Origin: Aliidiomarina haloalkalitolerans
GTDB lineage: Bacteria > Pseudomonadota > Gammaproteobacteria > Enterobacterales > Alteromonadaceae
Assembly: GCF_003987315.1 (NCBI RefSeq)
Contig: NZ_PIPI01000005.1
Location: forward strand, 1-64,000
Length of the DNA stretch: 64,000 bases
Direction: 5' to 3'
Shown: piece after piece, positions 18,262 to 28,797 of the stretch
Position numbering within the stretch: position 1 is the first letter of the stretch
Layout of the letters: each line of letters starts with the position of its first letter
The notes under the pieces: generated by a model
The model's database searches: none
Seen by the model: only the letters and a program-made list of their open reading frames with translations
What the model was told of the DNA's origin: nothing
Program-made: the position numbers and the translations under genes

Positions 18262-18876
18262 ATGAACTGTGATCTCTATCTAGCGTCGGCGTCTCCACGT
18301 CGGCAAGAACTACTGCAGTCACTTGGTGTGACGTTTACTACCCAGCCGGCGGACATTATCGAAGAGCGCTCCGAGGGAGAGGCTGCGACAGATTATGTCG
18401 CAAGGCTGGCGCGGGAGAAAGCGCAGGCGGTTTATGGTATATTAAGTGCACAAAATCGCTGGCAAACCAACACCGCAGTGCTCGGTTCGGACACCATTGT
18501 GACCGTGCTGGTTGACGGTGTCTGCCAAGTGCTCGAGAAGCCGCGGGATTTTGCTCACTTTCAGCAAATGATGACATGGCTAAGCGGCCGTACCCATGAG
18601 GTGCTGACAGCCGTGCATTTGTGCTCGACGCTGGGGAGCTGGTCTGTGGTGGTCAAGACTGCAGTGACCTTCGCCGAGCTTTCTGAACAAGAGATCGCTG
18701 ACTATTGGGCGACCGGCGAGCCGCTCGACAAAGCTGGCGGCTATGGTATTCAAGGTGCAGCGGGTAAATTTGTGCAACATCTCGCCGGTAGTTATTTCGC
18801 CGTGGTGGGTTTGCCGCTATACGAAACCGAACAATTATTGAAACAGTGGCGACTGGCCGCAAACAACGTGGAGTAA
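18262..18876 (+). CDS. maf: Maf-family nucleoside triphosphate pyrophosphatase (YhdE type)
   Basis: A protein of 204 residues hydrolysing non-canonical or surplus nucleoside triphosphates to the monophosphate; the YhdE branch prefers dTTP and UTP. The N-terminal signature LASASPRRQELLQSLG, the SDTIV motif and the GxYGIQG block are all present. The position between mreD and rng matches yhdE of enterobacteria. It has its own short leader with tandem repeats but is otherwise in line with the mre operon. Confidence 0.92.
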   Translation: MNCDLYLASASPRRQELLQSLGVTFTTQPADIIEERSEGEAATDYVARLAREKAQAVYGILSAQNRWQTNTAVLGSDTIVTVLVDGVCQVLEKPRDFAHFQQMMTWLSGRTHEVLTAVHLCSTLGSWSVVVKTAVTFAELSEQEIADYWATGEPLDKAGGYGIQGAAGKFVQHLAGSYFAVVGLPLYETEQLLKQWRLAANNVE

Positions 18877-18882
18877 ACGCCG

Positions 18883-20352
18883 ATGAGTGCAGAAATTCTG
18901 ATTAACGTGACGCCAAGTGAAACGCGAGTGGCACTGGTGGAAAACGGAATTCTGCAAGAAGTACACATTGAGCGTCAGGCCCGCCGGGGTCTGGTTGGCA
19001 ATGTCTACGTTGGTAAAGTTAGCCGAGTGCTGCCAGGCATGCAGGCTGCGTTCGTTGATATTGGTTTGGAAAAAGCCGCTTTTTTGCACGCCTCCGACAT
19101 TATTACCCACATTGAAAACGTTGAAGAGCTGGATCGTGAGCATTTACCGCCAGCCGATATTTCTCAGTTAGTCCGACAAGGTCAGCACATTATGGTGCAA
19201 GTGGTGAAAGATCCGCTTGGCACGAAAGGCGCGCGGCTGACCACCGACATTACGATTCCCTCCCGTTATTTGGTGTTGATGCCGCGTTCAAAACACGTTG
19301 GCGTGTCGCAGCGCATTGAAAGTGACGACGAGCGTGAACGCCTGCGTAAAGCTGTGGACCAATTCTGTGACGACGACATTGGCTTCATTGTTCGTACAGC
19401 AGCAGAAGGTGCAGGGCGCGAAGAGCTCGAGCAAGACGCATTGTTTTTGCGCCGGCTGTGGGAAAAGATTCTTGAGCGCAAAAAACGCCACTCAAAAGGC
19501 GGCATGTTGTATGAGGACTTAAACCTTGCAGCACGGGTTTTACGTGATTTTGTCGGTGTTGAAGTGGAACGAATTCGGGTTGATTCCCGTCTAAGCTTTC
19601 AGCAACTGCAAGAATTCGTGGCGGAATTTGTGCCGCAGCTGACCGATCGCTTGGAGTATTACGAAGGCGAACGACCGATTTTTGACTTGTTTGATGTCGA
19701 GAATGAAATTCAGCGCGCACTAGACCGTCGGGTGCAATTGAAGTCGGGTGGTTCGTTGGTCATCGACCAAACCGAAGCGATGACCACCATTGACATCAAC
19801 ACGGGTGCGTTTGTTGGTCATCGTAACCTGGAAGAAACAATTTTTAATACCAATACCGAAGCAACGCAGGCCATCGCGCGCCAGCTACGGTTGCGAAATC
19901 TTGGTGGCATTATCATTGTCGATTTTATCGACATGCAGAACGACGACCACAAACGTCGGGTGTTACACAGCTTAGAGCTGGCACTCGCCAAAGATCGCGC
20001 CAAAACCAGTATCAGCGGGTTTACCTCGTTAGGTTTGGTCGAACTGACCCGCAAACGCACGCGCGAGAGTTTAGAGCACGTGTTGTCGTCGGAATGCCCG
20101 GTGTGTAAAGGTCGCGGTTCCATGAAAACGGTGGAAACCGTGTGCTATGAAGTGATGCGCGAAATTGTCCGGGTGAACCGGGCGTACGCAGCGGATAAAT
20201 TTGTCGTTTATGCGTCAGCTGCTGTCGCAGAGCGGTTATTGAACGAAGAATCGCAAGCATTGGCGGAATTAGAAGTGTTTGTCGGAAAGCAAATTAAGAT
20301 TCAGGTGGAGCCTTTGTACCATCAAGAACAATTTGATGTGGTGATGATGTAG
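18883..20352 (+). CDS. rng: Ribonuclease G
   Basis: Endoribonuclease of 489 residues that matures the 5' end of 16S rRNA and cleaves some mRNAs. It shows the N-terminal S1-like domain (VGNVYVGKVSRVLPGMQAAF), the DNase-I-like catalytic region with DFIDM and TIDINTGAF, and the zinc-link CPVCKGRG near residue 405. It lacks the long C-terminal scaffold of RNase E, which marks it as RNase G. Its stop overlaps the yhdP GTG start. Confidence 0.96.
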   Translation: MSAEILINVTPSETRVALVENGILQEVHIERQARRGLVGNVYVGKVSRVLPGMQAAFVDIGLEKAAFLHASDIITHIENVEELDREHLPPADISQLVRQGQHIMVQVVKDPLGTKGARLTTDITIPSRYLVLMPRSKHVGVSQRIESDDERERLRKAVDQFCDDDIGFIVRTAAEGAGREELEQDALFLRRLWEKILERKKRHSKGGMLYEDLNLAARVLRDFVGVEVERIRVDSRLSFQQLQEFVAEFVPQLTDRLEYYEGERPIFDLFDVENEIQRALDRRVQLKSGGSLVIDQTEAMTTIDINTGAFVGHRNLEETIFNTNTEATQAIARQLRLRNLGGIIIVDFIDMQNDDHKRRVLHSLELALAKDRAKTSISGFTSLGLVELTRKRTRESLEHVLSSECPVCKGRGSMKTVETVCYEVMREIVRVNRAYAADKFVVYASAAVAERLLNEESQALAELEVFVGKQIKIQVEPLYHQEQFDVVMM

Positions 20353-23300
20353 TGAGTTTAGGTAAAGCGGTTAACTTTTTTATTGCAAAACTATGGCTAA
20401 CCATTGGCATTCTGCTGGTGGTCGCTGCGGTGCTGCTCAGTGTTGTGCGGTACTCGTTGCCGTACGCGGACCGTTTTCATGACGACATTGCCGAACAGCT
20501 TAGTCAACAACTCGGTTATCCGGTGACGCTCGAAGGCTTGCACGCCGACTGGACACGCACTGGGCCAACTGTGGTGCTGCATGACTTGCGTTTAAGCCCT
20601 GAGGTTGACTCACCGGTTTCACTGCATGTTGAACGGGCGAATTTAGGTATTCATTTTTGGCAGAGCTTGTGGAACTGGGAACTGCAGTTTGAGCACTTTT
20701 CGGCCATGGGTGCCGAGCTTGATATTCAAATTCAGCGCGATGGCGAGGTTGGCAATACCGACGCAACCTTAGATTTCCTTGAAGCACTGTTTTTACGTCA
20801 GCTCGATCACTTCCAGCTAAACGACGTCTTAGTGCGTTTTCACTTATTTGAGCAAGCTCCGCGTGAAATCCAGCTCGATACACTCATTTGGCGGCAGCAC
20901 AATGGCAATCGCCAAGCGACCGGAAGTTTCCGAATTCCAAACGTAACCGTGAATTCACTCGACTTTATTCTCGATGTGACAGGCGACACCTTTGCCAGCG
21001 CCCAAGGCAGTTTATACGTTGACGCTCAAAACCTGGATATCACACCATGGATTCAGCAGTTAACCACAACTGCCCGATTTAACCGCACGGCGTTTAACCT
21101 ACAAGGTTGGCTCGACTTCAGCGAAGGCCAGTTTGGTCACGGCCAATTACACCTAAATCAAAACGTACTGAGTTGGGAACGCCATGGCGAAGAACATGAA
21201 CTCACCACACAGCCGACCTCTTGGGTGTTACAACCGGAAGAAAATGGTTGGCTGCTGAATAGCCAGCCATTGGAAATCCAGCTTGATGAGCGGACTTGGT
21301 TGATTGACAGTGTGTTGTGGCAATACCGCAACGGTGAACACACGTGGAACACGGGTAACATTGAACTTGTCGATTTTAGCCCACTGTGGAGCGTGTTTGG
21401 TTCGCCGGGTGAAGTCTTAGCTGAATGGTCGGAAGGTCTTGCGACACGCGGTGTCGTAACTGACTTGCAAGTGCGGTTAACGCCAGAACGGGAGTGGCAA
21501 TTCCATTTACGTGCGGATGACCTCGACTGGCAACCGCATCGAGGCGTGCCGGGTATCTCAGGCTTGCAACTAGAGCTGTGGAGCAGCCGCAGGCAAGGCA
21601 ATTTTGTCGTTGGCGGTGACGAAGTTCGCTTAAGCTCGCCAGCAACCTATAACGACGACAAAGCGCTGAGTGAGTTGGCAATTGCCGGTGGCTGGCTACA
21701 AAACAATGGTGATTGGGTTTTCGATATCGACTCAGCAACGTTCGGATTGCCAGGTGCGGAAATTCGTCAACAGATGCGCATTAGTAACGGTCATGCGGAA
21801 GGTGTCGCAATTGACTGGCTCGTGGTCGGTGGTAGTCACGGCATGGCGGTCTTAGACGTGGTGACCTTGCTGCCACTGCAAATGGGTGAACGTTTAGGCC
21901 AGTACCTAACCGACTCGTTGGTGGCCGGTACCGTTGACGATTTACGCATGGTTTGGCGCGGGCCAATGGCGGCGTTTCCGTATCAGGAAGGCGACGGTAT
22001 TTTTCAAGCGCAGGTACAAATGAACGATTTAGGGCTGAAGTTTCAGCCTAACTGGCCGGCAATTGTCGGTGCGCAGGCAGATTTACGCTTTGTCGACCAA
22101 GAACTGTATATTCAAACCCGTGGCGGTGAGCTTGCGGGAATTCCATTAACGACGGTGAATGGTGTTATTAGCGGTATTATTGGTGACAGTGAGCCACACC
22201 TGCACATTGCGTCATCTATTGTCGCAGAGCCGCAGCCGCTTGCTGACATGTTTGCTTTAAGTCCATTAGCTGGCTCAGTTGCAGCCACCTTGCGCGAAGT
22301 GCAGGTGCAAGAGCCGATTGAAGGCGCCTTTACGCTCGATATCCCGTTAGTGCCCGACAGTGACGTCATTGCTGCTGGCAGTGTCAATTTCGCCAATCAT
22401 AATATCTATTTGAGTTCTGTCGATATGTGGTTGCGGGACGTTCATGGCGAACTCAGTTTCGACAATGCCGACATTCGGTTTACCACAGAGTCAGCTCGAC
22501 TATTTGGTCAGCCGGCAACAGTTGACCTCACTGGTGGCTTAAGCAATGACGAGTATATGCTACGCGCTGACCTTGCTGGGCTTTGGAACTTACCCGATTT
22601 AGCCCAGCGCTACCCGGAGATTCCCTTATTATCGCGTTTAGGCGGTGAGATGGATTGGACGGCGGAACTCGCCATTGCGCTGGGGCAAGAGTTTCAGCTC
22701 GAGATTGACCTTGATGGTGACTTGGCAGCGAGTCAGTTCAATCTACCGGAGCCGATTGCGCATGTGCCGGGAAATGAACGTCGCGCCCGCTTAGAGTTGC
22801 GCATTGACGATGATGATCTTGTTGCACTTGGGCGGGTTGCCGATGTACTGCAGGTGCGTGGTGAAATGGCTTTGAGCCAAGGCGGTTTTCAAGCCCTCGA
22901 AATTCAACTCGGTGCGAGCAATTATCCGGTTGCTGCGCGACCTGCACAAGGCTTTCAAATTTTTGCCGGTTTTGAGCAAACGGACTTAGGCGACTGGTTG
23001 CCACTGATTGGTGAGCTGTATGCAAGTGCTTCCGACGAAGACAGCGCTGTTGCCAGTGAAGCGACTGCTGCAAGTGAAACGATTACTGAAGGTGAAGCAG
23101 CAGGTGCCAGCCAAGCAACGGCTCGCATTCCGGCATTAACTCGCATTGACGCCAATGTGACAACTTTGCACTGGTTGGGCCAACGGTTTCCGAATAGTGA
23201 AATTACAGGGCGCAGCTCGGATGACGGTTGGTTAATCGACTTAACGGCCGACAACACCCGCACCCGTGTCGATTGGAATGTGGCGACGCCAGGGCAGATT

Positions 23301-24380
23301 ACCGTCGGGGCGGATTATTTACTATTAAGCTCAGCGGCACGCGGCGATACTGAAGAAGGTGCGAGTGATGATGCTTCTCAGCTTGCGGAAACAGTGACTA
23401 GCAGCGAAGTGTTTGATCCGGACTTTTTGGCAGGTTTACCGCCGATTGCATTTAATTGTCGGACTTGTCGTTACGATGACAAAGACTTAGGCGAAGTGCG
23501 CCTGCGCTTGAGCCCGGCTGCCGGCGGGCAAATCGAACGCTTTGAAATGCGCCGTGGTCGTACTGTTTTGGCTGCACAAGGTGGCTGGACTCATGACCAA
23601 GGTGAAAACTTGCGCACCACGATTCGTGGCAGCTTTAACTCGAACAATATCGGTGCCTATGTTGCCGATATGGGCTTCACTTCAGTGGTGCGTGATTCAG
23701 ACTTAAAAGTGGAATATCAATTAAATTGGCCTGGACTGCCAACCGACTTTGATCGCGCTGACCTGAGCGGCGAAGTGCAATGGTTATTAGGTCCGGGGTA
23801 TTTGCGCGACGTCCCAGACGCTGCACGGATTTTCTCAGTGCTTAGCTTAGAAAGCGTGATTCGTAAGTTTACCCTCGACTTCCGCGACATTTTCGCGCGC
23901 GGTATGTTTTATTCGTCCTTCGGTGGTACCTTGAACCTGCAGGACGGGGTGGTCAGTACAGACAACACGCGCATGAATGGCGCTGCTGGTGATATGACAG
24001 TAAGCGGTACCACGAACCTTGCCACGGAAGCGATCCATTATCAGCTGACTTATGTACCGAAAGTAACCTCGAGTTTGCCGGTGTTGTTGGCGTTTATGGT
24101 TAACCCGCCAAGTGGCTTAGCAGCGTTACTCATCGACCGTATGCTGCACGACGCGCAAGTAATTAGCCGCCTGCAGTACGAAGTCACGGGTACCATGAGT
24201 GACCCGGTCGTGAATGAAGTAAGCCGCGATAGTCAGGAAGTGGAATTGCCTGAGTTAGCCGACGAAGTATTGCCACGCGAGTTACCGGAAAATACGGAAG
24301 CTGAGCTTGAGCGCAAATGTACTCAAGGCGACTCCCCTGAGAACGAAAGCCCTGAGAGCGAAAACAATGGCGAGCATTAG
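20352..24380 (+). CDS. yhdP: YhdP, AsmA-like lipid transport protein
   Basis: A protein of 1342 residues with a GTG start overlapping the rng stop (TAGTG). One N-terminal transmembrane helix (about 10-32) anchors a very long periplasmic beta-rich body with a DUF3971 region and an AsmA-like C-terminal region. Proteins of this family (YhdP, TamB, YdbH) are thought to form bridges for phospholipid transport to the outer membrane. The segment around residues 895-925 is acidic and Ala/Ser/Glu-rich, probably a disordered insertion. The acidic C-terminal tail overlaps the nitrilase start. Confidence 0.92.
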   Translation: MSLGKAVNFFIAKLWLTIGILLVVAAVLLSVVRYSLPYADRFHDDIAEQLSQQLGYPVTLEGLHADWTRTGPTVVLHDLRLSPEVDSPVSLHVERANLGIHFWQSLWNWELQFEHFSAMGAELDIQIQRDGEVGNTDATLDFLEALFLRQLDHFQLNDVLVRFHLFEQAPREIQLDTLIWRQHNGNRQATGSFRIPNVTVNSLDFILDVTGDTFASAQGSLYVDAQNLDITPWIQQLTTTARFNRTAFNLQGWLDFSEGQFGHGQLHLNQNVLSWERHGEEHELTTQPTSWVLQPEENGWLLNSQPLEIQLDERTWLIDSVLWQYRNGEHTWNTGNIELVDFSPLWSVFGSPGEVLAEWSEGLATRGVVTDLQVRLTPEREWQFHLRADDLDWQPHRGVPGISGLQLELWSSRRQGNFVVGGDEVRLSSPATYNDDKALSELAIAGGWLQNNGDWVFDIDSATFGLPGAEIRQQMRISNGHAEGVAIDWLVVGGSHGMAVLDVVTLLPLQMGERLGQYLTDSLVAGTVDDLRMVWRGPMAAFPYQEGDGIFQAQVQMNDLGLKFQPNWPAIVGAQADLRFVDQELYIQTRGGELAGIPLTTVNGVISGIIGDSEPHLHIASSIVAEPQPLADMFALSPLAGSVAATLREVQVQEPIEGAFTLDIPLVPDSDVIAAGSVNFANHNIYLSSVDMWLRDVHGELSFDNADIRFTTESARLFGQPATVDLTGGLSNDEYMLRADLAGLWNLPDLAQRYPEIPLLSRLGGEMDWTAELAIALGQEFQLEIDLDGDLAASQFNLPEPIAHVPGNERRARLELRIDDDDLVALGRVADVLQVRGEMALSQGGFQALEIQLGASNYPVAARPAQGFQIFAGFEQTDLGDWLPLIGELYASASDEDSAVASEATAASETITEGEAAGASQATARIPALTRIDANVTTLHWLGQRFPNSEITGRSSDDGWLIDLTADNTRTRVDWNVATPGQITVGADYLLLSSAARGDTEEGASDDASQLAETVTSSEVFDPDFLAGLPPIAFNCRTCRYDDKDLGEVRLRLSPAAGGQIERFEMRRGRTVLAAQGGWTHDQGENLRTTIRGSFNSNNIGAYVADMGFTSVVRDSDLKVEYQLNWPGLPTDFDRADLSGEVQWLLGPGYLRDVPDAARIFSVLSLESVIRKFTLDFRDIFARGMFYSSFGGTLNLQDGVVSTDNTRMNGAAGDMTVSGTTNLATEAIHYQLTYVPKVTSSLPVLLAFMVNPPSGLAALLIDRMLHDAQVISRLQYEVTGTMSDPVVNEVSRDSQEVELPELADEVLPRELPENTEAELERKCTQGDSPENESPESENNGEH

Positions 24381-25203
24381 TCTACTGCAATGGACTTCGC
24401 GCCGTGAATGGGCGCTGAACCGTGATTACATTGCCACGCAACTCGAGCAGTTGGCGGCAACCACAGCTGCGCCGCACTTAGTGATTCTGCCCGAAATGTT
24501 TGCCCGGTTTGGTGCAGGTGAGTCGGCTCAAGGCCGTTGTGCTGAGAGCTTTGGGCAGGGTGACGTGCAGGATTTTATTGCGGACTGTGCAAAGAAGTTT
24601 CAACTCTGGATTCTTGCTGGTACGTTAGCGATTGACGAAGGTGAGCGCTACGCCGCCGCCTCAATTTTGTACGACGACCAAGGCCGCGTGCATGCGCGTT
24701 ATGATAAAATTCATTTATTCGACGCCGATGTAGCTGACCAAACAAAAAGCTATCGGGAGTCGAAGTATACGGTACCCGGCAAGCGTTTAGTGGTCACAGA
24801 TACGCCTTTTGGTAAGCTGGGCTTAGCGGTCTGTTATGACCTGCGTTTCCCTGAGATGTTTCGGGCATTACGAGCGCAAGGTGCAGAATTGATTGCTTTG
24901 CCGTCGGCATTCACGAAAGTAACTGGGGCGGCTCATTGGCGCGCATTAATTCAAGCCCGTGCCATTGAGAATCAAGTGTATCTGCTGGCTCCGAATCAAA
25001 CCGGTACCCACGATGATGGTCGCGAGACCTACGGCCACTCCTTGGTGGCCGACCCGTGGGGTCGAGTGATTGCTGAGCTTGGCGATGCGCCTGGCTTTTT
25101 AACTGTTACTCCTGATTTTTCTGAACTTCATGCGCTGCGCCAACGTATGCCGGTGCAGCAACACAACAAATTTGAGGTGCGTTTCATTGAAGATAGCAAC
25201 TGA
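24367..25203 (+). CDS. Carbon-nitrogen hydrolase (nitrilase superfamily)
   Basis: A protein of about 278 residues. The start is placed at the ATG at 24367 (MASISLLQW), which overlaps yhdP by 14 bp; the longer open frame from 24307 lies wholly inside yhdP and has no family-like residues. The catalytic triad is visible: Glu in LPEMFARFG, Lys in YDKIHLFD and Cys in VCYDLRFPE. It resembles the Nit1/omega-amidase group, which includes deaminated-glutathione amidases. A nitrilase between yhdP and tldD is usual in Vibrio- and Shewanella-type genomes. The exact substrate is not determined. Confidence 0.88.
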   Translation: MASISLLQWTSRREWALNRDYIATQLEQLAATTAAPHLVILPEMFARFGAGESAQGRCAESFGQGDVQDFIADCAKKFQLWILAGTLAIDEGERYAAASILYDDQGRVHARYDKIHLFDADVADQTKSYRESKYTVPGKRLVVTDTPFGKLGLAVCYDLRFPEMFRALRAQGAELIALPSAFTKVTGAAHWRALIQARAIENQVYLLAPNQTGTHDDGRETYGHSLVADPWGRVIAELGDAPGFLTVTPDFSELHALRQRMPVQQHNKFEVRFIEDSN

Positions 25204-26659
25204 AGTCGCTGAACAGCTGTTGGCTCCGGGGCAACTCGACGAGTCATTGTTACAGCATTGCCTAGATGATCTGGCCGGCAGTCGCATTGATTATGCCGAC
25301 ATTTATTTACAAAGCAGCAGCCACGAAGCGTGGGTGCTCGAAGACAGTATTGTGAAGAGTGGCAGCTTCAGTATCGAGAGCGGTCTCGGTATTCGTGCAA
25401 TTAGTGGTGAAAAAACTGGCTTCGCTTATGCGGACAGCATCGACCCAGCAGCGCTGACGCGTGCAGCAAAAGCAGCCAAGGGTATTGCTGATAGCGGCGG
25501 TGAAGGCAAAGCTAAAGTTCTGACGTCGGTGAATGGTCACGATCTCTATCAGCCAGAAAACCCGCTGAGCAGCTTAAGCGAAAGTAAGAAAATTGCGTTG
25601 TTGCAAGCCATGGATAAGCACGCTCGCAAAGCAGACCCACGTATTCAAGAAGTAACGGTAAGTTTAACCGGCGTGTACGAGCATATTTTAGTGGCGGCAA
25701 CTGACGGCACGTTGGCGACCGACATTCGGCCATTAGTGCGTCTGAATTGTAGTGTGTTGGCTGAGCAAAACGGTCGGCGTGAACGCGGATCTTCAGGCGG
25801 TGGTGGCCGTGTCAGCTATCAGTATTTCTTCGAGCCAGTGTGGCTTGACCAAAATGACTCGCAGAACGAACAGCCGCGCTACTTAAGCTTTGTTGATGAA
25901 GCGGTGCGCCAAGCGTTGATTATGCTCGAAGCAAAACCAGCTCCAGCTGGCAGCATGCCTGTGGTGTTGGGCTCAGGCTGGCCGGGTGTTTTATTGCATG
26001 AAGCGGTCGGCCATGGTTTAGAAGGTGACTTTAACCGTAAAGGCTCGTCGGCTTATGCGGGGCGGATTGGTGAACAAGTGGCGGCGAAAGGGTGCACCAT
26101 TGTCGATGATGGCACCTTGGCCAATCGTCGCGGTTCACTGCAAGTGGATGACGAGGGTACGCCAACCCAGCATAACGTTCTGATCGAGGACGGGCGCTTA
26201 GTCGGATACATGCAAGACAAGCTCAATGCTCGCCTTATGGGTGTTGCGGCCACCGGTAACGGCCGTCGTGAGTCGTATGCGCATTTACCGATGCCACGAA
26301 TGACCAACACTTATATGCTCGGTGGTGATCATGCGCCGGACGAGATTATCGCGTCCGTGAAGCGAGGCATTTACGCACCGCAATTTAGTGGTGGTCAGGT
26401 CGATATCACTTCCGGCAAGTTTGTTTTTTCGGCGTCGGAAGCGTATTTAATTGAAGACGGGAAAATCACCGCGCCATTAAAAGGCGCCACCTTAATTGGC
26501 AACGGCCCAGAAGCAATGGCGCGAGTGTCGATGATTGGTAATGATTTGGCGCTCGATACAGGTATAGGCGTTTGCGGCAAAGACGGTCAAAGCGTGCCCG
26601 TTGGCGTTGGTCAGCCAACCTTAAAAATTGACGCCATGACCGTTGGTGGTACTGAATAA
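25187..26659 (+). CDS. tldD: Metalloprotease TldD
   Basis: Zinc metalloprotease subunit of about 490 residues that acts as a heterodimer with PmbA (TldE), known for microcin B17 maturation and CcdA degradation. The zinc motif [11 protein letters not shown] (HExxxH) is present. I place the start at the TTG at 25187 (giving [11 protein letters not shown]...), preceded by GAGGTG at good spacing and overlapping the nitrilase end by 17 bp; the ATG at 25130 would add 19 unlikely residues inside the nitrilase gene. Its partner pmbA lies just downstream. Confidence 0.93.
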   Translation: MKIATEVAEQLLAPGQLDESLLQHCLDDLAGSRIDYADIYLQSSSHEAWVLEDSIVKSGSFSIESGLGIRAISGEKTGFAYADSIDPAALTRAAKAAKGIADSGGEGKAKVLTSVNGHDLYQPENPLSSLSESKKIALLQAMDKHARKADPRIQEVTVSLTGVYEHILVAATDGTLATDIRPLVRLNCSVLAEQNGRRERGSSGGGGRVSYQYFFEPVWLDQNDSQNEQPRYLSFVDEAVRQALIMLEAKPAPAGSMPVVLGSGWPGVLLHEAVGHGLEGDFNRKGSSAYAGRIGEQVAAKGCTIVDDGTLANRRGSLQVDDEGTPTQHNVLIEDGRLVGYMQDKLNARLMGVAATGNGRRESYAHLPMPRMTNTYMLGGDHAPDEIIASVKRGIYAPQFSGGQVDITSGKFVFSASEAYLIEDGKITAPLKGATLIGNGPEAMARVSMIGNDLALDTGIGVCGKDGQSVPVGVGQPTLKIDAMTVGGTE

Positions 26660-26661
26660 AC

Positions 26662-27210
26662 TTACGACGCGGTGGTTTCAGTGACGCCGCGAATATATTT
26701 AAACAAAGCGCGTGCAGCCGCTGGTGGTTTATTTTGCTCTTGCTCTTTCTTCGCTTGGCGAACCCACTGGCGTAACTGCTGACGATCCGCATGCGGATAC
26801 TGGTCCAAAAAGGCCTGAACACCATCGTCGCCTTGTTGCAAAATGCGGTCGCGCCATTGCTCCAGAGCATGGAAATGAGCGGCCTCGTAAAGCGCACGGT
26901 TTTCGATTTTGTCGATGGCAAGAAGCAAGTCGTCGGTGTCGCGTTGACGCAGTAACTTTCCTAAGTACTGCAGCTGTCGACGATAACCTTCGCGCTTGTT
27001 GGCAATTTTTTGAGCCAGTTTGATATTGGTGAGCAACTCTTCATCGAGAGGCAGTTGCTTGAGGGTATTGCTGCCCATATTCACCAATTTCACGCCGAGA
27101 TCATGCATGGCAGCGGCTTCGCGTTTTAACTGGGTTTTGCTGAAATCATCAGCAGATGAAAATTCGTCCTGATCGTCGTATTGCATGAAGGTATCCACGT
27201 ATTCGTTCAT
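26662..27210 (-). CDS. darP: Ribosome-associated protein DarP (YjgA)
   Basis: A highly charged helical protein of 182 residues in the DUF615 family, which associates with late 50S ribosomal assembly intermediates. The start ...DFSKTQLKREAAAMHDLG and the middle LQYLGKLLR are typical. It is convergent with tldD (gap of two bases) and divergent from pmbA, the usual place in gammaproteobacteria. Confidence 0.9.
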   Translation of the reverse strand: MNEYVDTFMQYDDQDEFSSADDFSKTQLKREAAAMHDLGVKLVNMGSNTLKQLPLDEELLTNIKLAQKIANKREGYRRQLQYLGKLLRQRDTDDLLLAIDKIENRALYEAAHFHALEQWRDRILQQGDDGVQAFLDQYPHADRQQLRQWVRQAKKEQEQNKPPAAARALFKYIRGVTETTAS

Positions 27211-27293
27211 TATGCCTAATTCATACGCACTAGTTTATCAGGATCTGCGCTGCCGTGGTATCGGCGTGCGATTAACAACTAAAAGGCTATTTC

Positions 27294-28691
27294 ATGACAC
27301 AAGAAGTAACGATTCCTGAAATTACGGCAAAAGAGCAATTGCAGCCGGACTTAGAGCGCGCTGTGGACGCAGTTGAAGAAGCGCTGAAGCAAGCGAAAAA
27401 AGCTGGCGCCAGTGCCGCAGAATGTGCAATTTCTCATAGTCGTGGTTTAAGTGTGTCGACCCGTTTAGCGGAAGTGGAAACAGTCGAATTTAACCAAGAC
27501 GGCTCGCTGGGTATTACTGTATATCGTCGTCACAAAGACGGTTCGCAAAGTAAAGGCAGTGCCAGCACCTCTGATTTATCACCAGCGGCGATTCGCGCCA
27601 CGGTGGAAAAAGCGGATGCCATTGCGCGTTGGACCGAGGCTGATCCTGCTGCCGGTTTAGCCGACAAAGAGCTGATGGCATTTGGCTACAGCGACCCTGA
27701 GTTATTCTATCCGGCACCACAGTCACCCGAGCACGCGACGCAAGTTGCGCTTGCTTGTGAGCAGGCCATGCTCAATGCCGACGAGCGCATTATTAACTCA
27801 GACGGCGCCCATTACAGCAGCCACTGTGGTTTCCGTGTTTACGGTAACAGCCATGAGTTCCTCGGCCATTACATGAGTTCGCGTCAGAGTTTGAGTTGTA
27901 TGCCGATTGCTAAGCAAGGTGACGTCATGGAGCGGGACTATGCTTACACCATTGCTCGCGATCCGCAGCGTTTATTGGCACCCGAAGCGGTTGCCCTCGA
28001 AGCGGTGGCTAACACTGTTGCGCGCTTAGGTGCACGTTCAGTGCCAACCTGTACAGTGCCGGTAATTTTCCATCGAGACCTTGCTCATCATTTATTTGGC
28101 CAGTTCGCCGGGGCGATTAGCGGTGGTAACTTGTACCGGAAAAGTACGTTCCTACTCGACCATCTTGGTAAGCAAGTGTTTCCTAGCTGGTTGAGCATTC
28201 AGGAAGAGCCCTTACTCGCCGGTGGCTTAGCCACGACCCCATTTGACCACGAAGGGGTGCGTACCGAAGCCCGCGACATCGTCAATGATGGCGTTGTCAG
28301 TACGTACTTACTTACGAGTTATGCAGCACGGAAATTGGGCATGCAAAGTACCGGTCACGCTGGCGGCATTCATAACTGGTTTATTCGTGCCGACGCTGCT
28401 CACACTGCAACAGGGCTCGATGCGTTGTGCAAACAAATGGGTACCGGCTTGCTCGTGACCGAGCTCATGGGGCAGGGCGTGAACTTGGTGACCGGTGATT
28501 ACAGCCGCGGCGCAGCAGGGTTCTGGGTTGAGAACGGTGAAATTCAGTTCCCGGTGACAGAAGTGACAGTTGCGGGTAATTTACGTGATATGTTCGCAAA
28601 TATTGTCGCGATTGGCGACGATGTGGATCCTCGCCACGGTGTGTTAAGTGGCTCGGTGTTGGTGTCAGCGATGAAAGTCGCTGGCCAATAA
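27294..28691 (+). CDS. pmbA: PmbA (TldE), partner of TldD
   Basis: A protein of 465 residues, the paralogous subunit of the TldD/PmbA protease. The HExxxH zinc site of TldD is absent, as expected of the non-catalytic partner. Family blocks such as SHSRGLSVSTR, HRDLAHHLFGQF and TGDYSRGAAGFWVENG are present. AAAGG lies about eight bases before the ATG. Confidence 0.94.
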   Translation: MTQEVTIPEITAKEQLQPDLERAVDAVEEALKQAKKAGASAAECAISHSRGLSVSTRLAEVETVEFNQDGSLGITVYRRHKDGSQSKGSASTSDLSPAAIRATVEKADAIARWTEADPAAGLADKELMAFGYSDPELFYPAPQSPEHATQVALACEQAMLNADERIINSDGAHYSSHCGFRVYGNSHEFLGHYMSSRQSLSCMPIAKQGDVMERDYAYTIARDPQRLLAPEAVALEAVANTVARLGARSVPTCTVPVIFHRDLAHHLFGQFAGAISGGNLYRKSTFLLDHLGKQVFPSWLSIQEEPLLAGGLATTPFDHEGVRTEARDIVNDGVVSTYLLTSYAARKLGMQSTGHAGGIHNWFIRADAAHTATGLDALCKQMGTGLLVTELMGQGVNLVTGDYSRGAAGFWVENGEIQFPVTEVTVAGNLRDMFANIVAIGDDVDPRHGVLSGSVLVSAMKVAGQ

Positions 28692-28729
28692 TATTTCTTA
28701 AGAATGTTGACCAACAACCTGGCCAATAA
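28681..28729. repeat. Duplicated pmbA 3' end
   Basis: The last 11 bases of pmbA including the stop codon (CTGGCCAATAA at 28681) recur exactly at 28719, 38 bp downstream. The copy is outside the gene. It resembles the other small duplications of gene ends noted in this window. Confidence 0.6.
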
Positions 28730-28763
28730 CGTTGGGCAAGAACGCGTGCCAAGAATGACAGCG

Positions 28764-28782
28764 CGCCTAGGCCGTCTAGGCG
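28764..28782. repeat. Inverted repeat between pmbA and ptsO
   Basis: CGCCTAG-GCCGT-CTAGGCG is a perfect 7-bp stem between the convergent ends of pmbA and ptsO. There is no T run on either side, so a standard terminator is not certain; it could still slow transcription in both directions. Confidence 0.45.
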
Positions 28783-28797
28783 TTAACGTCTAAGCGC

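Noticed and set aside
24307-24366. Longer N-terminus for the nitrilase
   Set aside because: The extra 20 codons are entirely within yhdP and unlike the family start; the ATG at 24367 begins the conserved beta strand.
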